From Syngnathus acus (lineage: Eukaryota; Chordata; Actinopteri; Syngnathiformes; Syngnathidae), in contig NC_051106.1 of assembly GCF_901709675.1 (NCBI RefSeq), forward strand, positions 9,994,001-10,058,000: a DNA stretch of 64,000 nucleotides. The letters are read 5' to 3'. Positions 60,601-64,000 of this stretch are shown here, in pieces (the stretch's first letter is position 1; the number at the start of each line of letters is the position of its first letter). Both the position numbers and the translations under genes were made by a program. The notes below the pieces were generated by a model that worked only from the letters and a program-made list of their open reading frames with translations, was not told the origin of the DNA and searched no databases.

Positions 60601-61643
60601 GACAAATGTGGAATTATATGACTCAACCTTCAATGCCCTTTGGTTAGGCAAAATGAGCTGGTGTTGACGCAGGGACTTAGGAAATGTCAGAATCATAGAT
60701 GAGGGAGAAAATGCCATAAATCTGAGCACATGTCGATCTTCTTTCTAGAGAAAGATGAAATTACTGTTTCAGTAAAAAGGTGAAGTCAGGTCACACGTAC
60801 TTCATTTTATAGTCTCGGCTATTGGACTTTTCCCATATCAGATAAATAGGAATGGGAGAGACAACCGCTCTGATTATGATTTCACCTAGCCTCCACTCCA
60901 TCTATTCCATTTGGCCTCTCGGGTGCAAGACACAGACTAGACTAGCATGTCCGTGATTGAATTGAAAGCCTTAATCCTCGCGTTATCGGCCCACTAGTCA
61001 AACACGTTCCGTATTCCAGACGACCTTTTAGTTGTTGTTCCCCTGCTACAAAACCGATTCATGTACAAGTGTTTATCTTCACATTAACAAATAGATTACT
61101 AATCACATTAAAATCATGAGGTGAGTTGAGACATTATTCTTTATTTTGTCTTCTTTTCAGTTAGCTACGTATGTTTTCAGTCAGAAAGACTCACCTTTGA
61201 AAGCCTCGAACGGGTATGGCTGTTCATCTCAACGTGAAGACCACAACCTAGACACGTATAGCCACAGTTGGACATCAATTCTCACAGATATTGATCTGTG
61301 CAGACCACCCTTCAGCAAGGTGATTTTGTACTTATCTCCCCAACACTCATTTCGGCCCAGTGTTGAATTTGCTGTGCTTTGGAGATGAAGTGAGGAATCC
61401 CATGTTTTTTTTTTCTGAATGCTACTCCTACTCAATATTGCTATTTTCAGCATTTTCACAACACAGTAGCAGGCCACTTGTGCAAGACTACACATTTGAA
61501 CGTCATCAATTCAGTGATGCAAATGCCTGTGATGTAACTTGTAAATAATGATTACTGTTCAAACCTAAACACTTCATTTCTGGATTGTGAGGGAAAAGAA
61601 AACAATCAGTGGCTCTGCTGAAATAATCGGCAGGACCTTTCAA
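54651..61643. other. Intron DNA, mostly unrecognised
   Basis: A run of 12 G lies at 59015-59026. A CpG-bearing patch lies at 58670-58780. Minus-strand frames of 123 codons (55205-55576) and 113 codons (60214-60555) resemble nothing I know. No exon, RNA gene or transposon is established. Confidence 0.45.
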
Positions 61644-61762
61644 TGTGCCCTGAGACTGGCTGCCAACCAGTCCTGGGTGTACTTTGCCTCCTGTCCAAAA
61701 TAAGATGGGAAGCCAATGAGTACAAGCTCGACAGAAAATTGATGAATGGATGTATGGATGCA
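61644..61762 (+). repeat. SINE-family fragment, middle and tail
   Basis: 'gtgccctgagactggctgcc', 'aaccagtcctgggtgtactt', 'tgcctcctgtccaaaataag' and 'aagctcgacagaaaattgat' lead to 'gaatggatgtatggatg'. This is the 3' half of the common fish SINE, with a worn GGAT tail. The tRNA-like head is absent. Confidence 0.75.
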
Positions 61763-62437
61763 GGCACTTGCACCCGTAGTGGTAATTGGGCACCGGCTTT
61801 TTTACCCAGGATGACAATTACAATGCGTAATATTCAGTTTGTTTTTTGGTGGGGTTGAGAACTACATTTCTCTTCTTTTTGCAAGCAGCCACTTTACCTC
61901 GTCCAGATAAGCAAAGTCATACACAGTTGAGTCTCACGATAATGGTGTCATCTACAAATTTGATGATCCAATTTCTGGAGTGTGCGGTGGTGGATGAACA
62001 GATATGCTGGTGGGGCTGCTCGTTTCCTTGAGAATAGATCCCACTCAAAGTCCCAATCCACAATCAGATAAAGTGGAAGACTTCCAGGTCTGTCAATTCC
62101 ATTATCAGTGAGGTCGGTCGCCTTCCAAGTCTCCCATTTCACGCTTCCTGAGTTCTTCTACCATTTGTCTTCTGCCCAGCAATACCAATGTCTTCCGTCA
62201 CTGGCGGAATTCTGTATTCTCTCTTGTTATGACCTTGTATCTCTACGTTAAGGATTGGAGGAGGCTTACTGTCATGCCAACACTCATTTCCATATAATAT
62301 GGCATGAAATATAATACGTACGGTCCCAGGTTAGCTCAGTAAGTCCCAAGACTTGCGAAACAAAGAACAGTACAACAAAATAAAAGAAAATTAATACAAT
62401 CCAAAAATCATGGTGGTTTCAGGTAGTGGTTTGAAAT
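61763..62437. other. Intron DNA, nothing recognised
   Basis: No gene or structured repeat seen. Confidence 0.45.
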
Positions 62438-63000
62438 ATGATTTATTTATATATACTTAATTACTTACTTACTACTTACTTTCTTCCCTATCTTTCTGAA
62501 AACAATCCAAGCATTGCACCACTGCATGGACTCCAGAACTCAGCTGCACGTGTGCTGCCAAAGAGCAGAAAAATAGCTCACTTTACATTGATTTTAAAGT
62601 CTCTGTGCTGGTTACCTTAGTGCTTCAGGGTTGATTTTAAAATTCTATCATTGGTTTCTAAAGCGCTTAATGGTCTTAGTCAAGCTTATTTATCAGATAT
62701 GCTTTTAATTTATGAGCCATTCAGCACTGCCGTGTCTTCAGAAAGAGCTCTTTTACCACTCCCTAAAGCGAGAAAAAAAAAACCATTCAAGGTGATGCAG
62801 CTTTTTATTCTTATGCTCCACATCTGTGAAACACCCTTCCCAAAACATCTGAGAGCAGTTGCTAGTGTGGACATTTTTTAAAGGCTAACTTACAATTTAG
62901 CCTGGTTTTTTGAACCTGAAATATTTTTTCTTCATTTATTTTGACCTTAGTACTGCCACAGTTGTTAAGGCTCAATGCCCTTAAGTGAAATAAAGCGTAC
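62438..63000 (+). mobile_element. L2-like LINE remnant: RT C-terminal part and 3' end
   Basis: One frame from about 62438 to 62881 keeps the C-terminal signature of fish L2-type LINE proteins: LQNSAARVLPKSRK, then LKSLCWLP, DFKILSLVSKALNGL, YLSDMLLIYEP, then PKHLRAVASVDIF. A single TAG at 62618-62620 interrupts it after 'CWLP', and the frame ends at TAA 62879. The downstream stretch to an AAATAAAG at 62989-62996 may be the 3' untranslated end. The catalytic palm domain is missing, so this is a 5'-truncated dead copy. The clade is recalled rather than computed. Confidence 0.8.
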
Positions 63001-64000
63001 TTTTGTTCACACTTTCATTAGGAAATGCAAACGCCGCCACCGGGACAAGAGAGAAAATCTTATATAATTCATTAAATGAATACTTTCACCGTTAAATCAA
63101 ACACCCTGTGGTCACAAACTTTTTTATACGGCATTGCAAATTAGACACATAACTTTGCAAATTAGACACTTTCCTGTGATTTTACCATCTGCGGATTAGC
63201 CCCGTTATGTGTCCTTAGTGGCTTCCTGACAGACTGCTTTCTTTAGGGATCTTATTTTATGCGTGTAGCGACAATGAATCATTTTCTTTAATGAGCACTA
63301 CTGCAACCCGGTTGATCAGCATTCAGATCTGTTTTGTCCTGTCCTGTGAATAATGTTTTTCATACTAAGATCGAATCATTTATTTCTTGTCTAATTCATT
63401 TTGTGTTTGCCTTGAGAGACCTCGCCGATATTTTTACAGATCAATGAACAGAGCCGTAAGTCTTAAATGTTCCCCTAATGTGGTATTTCAAGGTTATCTG
63501 TTAAAGCCTAGCTGTTCTTTCATCAGACTCTGTGAAAACTGATAGCAGTGTCAGTGTAATGTCAAAAACTCAAAGCAGGCTTTAGTGACGTGGGTTTTTT
63601 TTTTCCAAGCAAGAAAAGCTGCTGACCCACTGATTGAACTAATGTAGAATGTGTATGTGCTTCTGAGACTCTTTGCCTGTCCCTACTCTGCAGGATGGAA
63701 TCTTTGCTGTCTTCCCAAAATTCCCTGTGCAGATGATGTCATTGGTAGCCTCAAGTCAGGTTTCATGGGCAGTACTCATGACTTTGAGATGCGTCCTACA
63801 TTTGAACACAAATCCACACTTGTTTACACGACAAGGCTTGTGCCAGCAATATGAATCTACGATAGCATTTGATGACAACTGCAGATTTACTAAAGATGTA
63901 TCCACTATCATTGCTCTGACCTTTGTCACACTTTGAATGATACTGATCTCATTTTTATACCCTTAGAATAAGTGGAAATGATTGCTGTCACCATGTTGAC
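63001..64000. other. Intron DNA, nothing recognised
   Basis: No gene, RNA or repeat recognised. Two overlapping + frames (63651-63936) are not similar to ALK exon 2 or any known family. Confidence 0.45.

Larger units (their letters stand above)
10696..64000 (+). other. alk: alk intron 1 (5' part, at least 53 kb)
   Basis: From the exon 1 donor to the end of the window I found no sequence encoding the next ALK segment (the 'FTWNLTW' type region of exon 2) or later domains. Human ALK intron 1 is on the order of 200 kb, so an intron of more than 53 kb in a fish is plausible. The content is non-coding: repeats, transposon remnants and AT-rich DNA. Very short exons or a nested non-coding RNA gene cannot be excluded by eye. 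Confidence 0.75.

Noticed and set aside
61146-61388. Frame after a strong TTCTTTTCAG acceptor, tested as alk exon 2
   Set aside because: The product lacks any ALK exon 2 similarity, so the acceptor looks like a chance match.

Overview
The window reads as vertebrate nuclear DNA, most likely from a teleost and probably a percomorph. It is AT-rich and gene-poor, with long simple repeats (GATA, GGAT, GT, CT). It carries decayed non-LTR retrotransposons, short tRNA-like SINE fragments and small non-autonomous DNA transposons of types common in bony-fish genomes. There are no operons, ribosome binding sites, CRISPR arrays or rRNA genes. Species identification is inference; only the class of genome is well supported.

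The one convincing protein-coding feature is exon 1 of the receptor tyrosine kinase gene alk (anaplastic lymphoma kinase), + strand, 9954-10695. The predicted protein begins with a signal peptide and then follows the N-terminal region of vertebrate ALK, including an AVDF.VPSL block and an RLR.RLMPEKKA block. The exon stops at a GT donor in phase 1. I could not find exon 2, which in vertebrate ALK lies beyond a very large first intron, so everything from 10696 to the end is best read as intron 1, at least 53 kb here.

Layout. 1-9516: 5' flank with SINE and LINE debris, a GATA array and a GA-rich tract. 9517-9953: likely promoter and 5' leader of alk, with a TATA-like box, an alternating GC/CA tract, an E-box, GAGC repeats, a 17-A run and short upstream ORFs. 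9954-10695: alk exon 1. 10696-64000: intron 1. The intron contains SINE fragments (about 19.6, 22.1, 24.6, 36.2, 42.8, 49.8, 54.6 and 61.7 kb), LINE remnants (25.8-26.4 and 62.4-63.0 kb), LINE-type 3' ends (18.4 and 33.1 kb), a 322-bp hAT-like element with a 7/8-matching target duplication (21.2 kb), a 263-bp inverted-repeat element (53.9 kb), a near-perfect palindrome (37.2 kb) and many microsatellites.

The remaining open reading frames are short, overlapping, unrelated to families I recognise or explained by repeats, and I do not call them genes. I found no previously undescribed multi-gene system. The points most worth checking are the fish-type extra cysteine pair and basic cleavage-like site in the ALK N-terminus, the upstream ORFs in its leader, and the structured repeats listed below.
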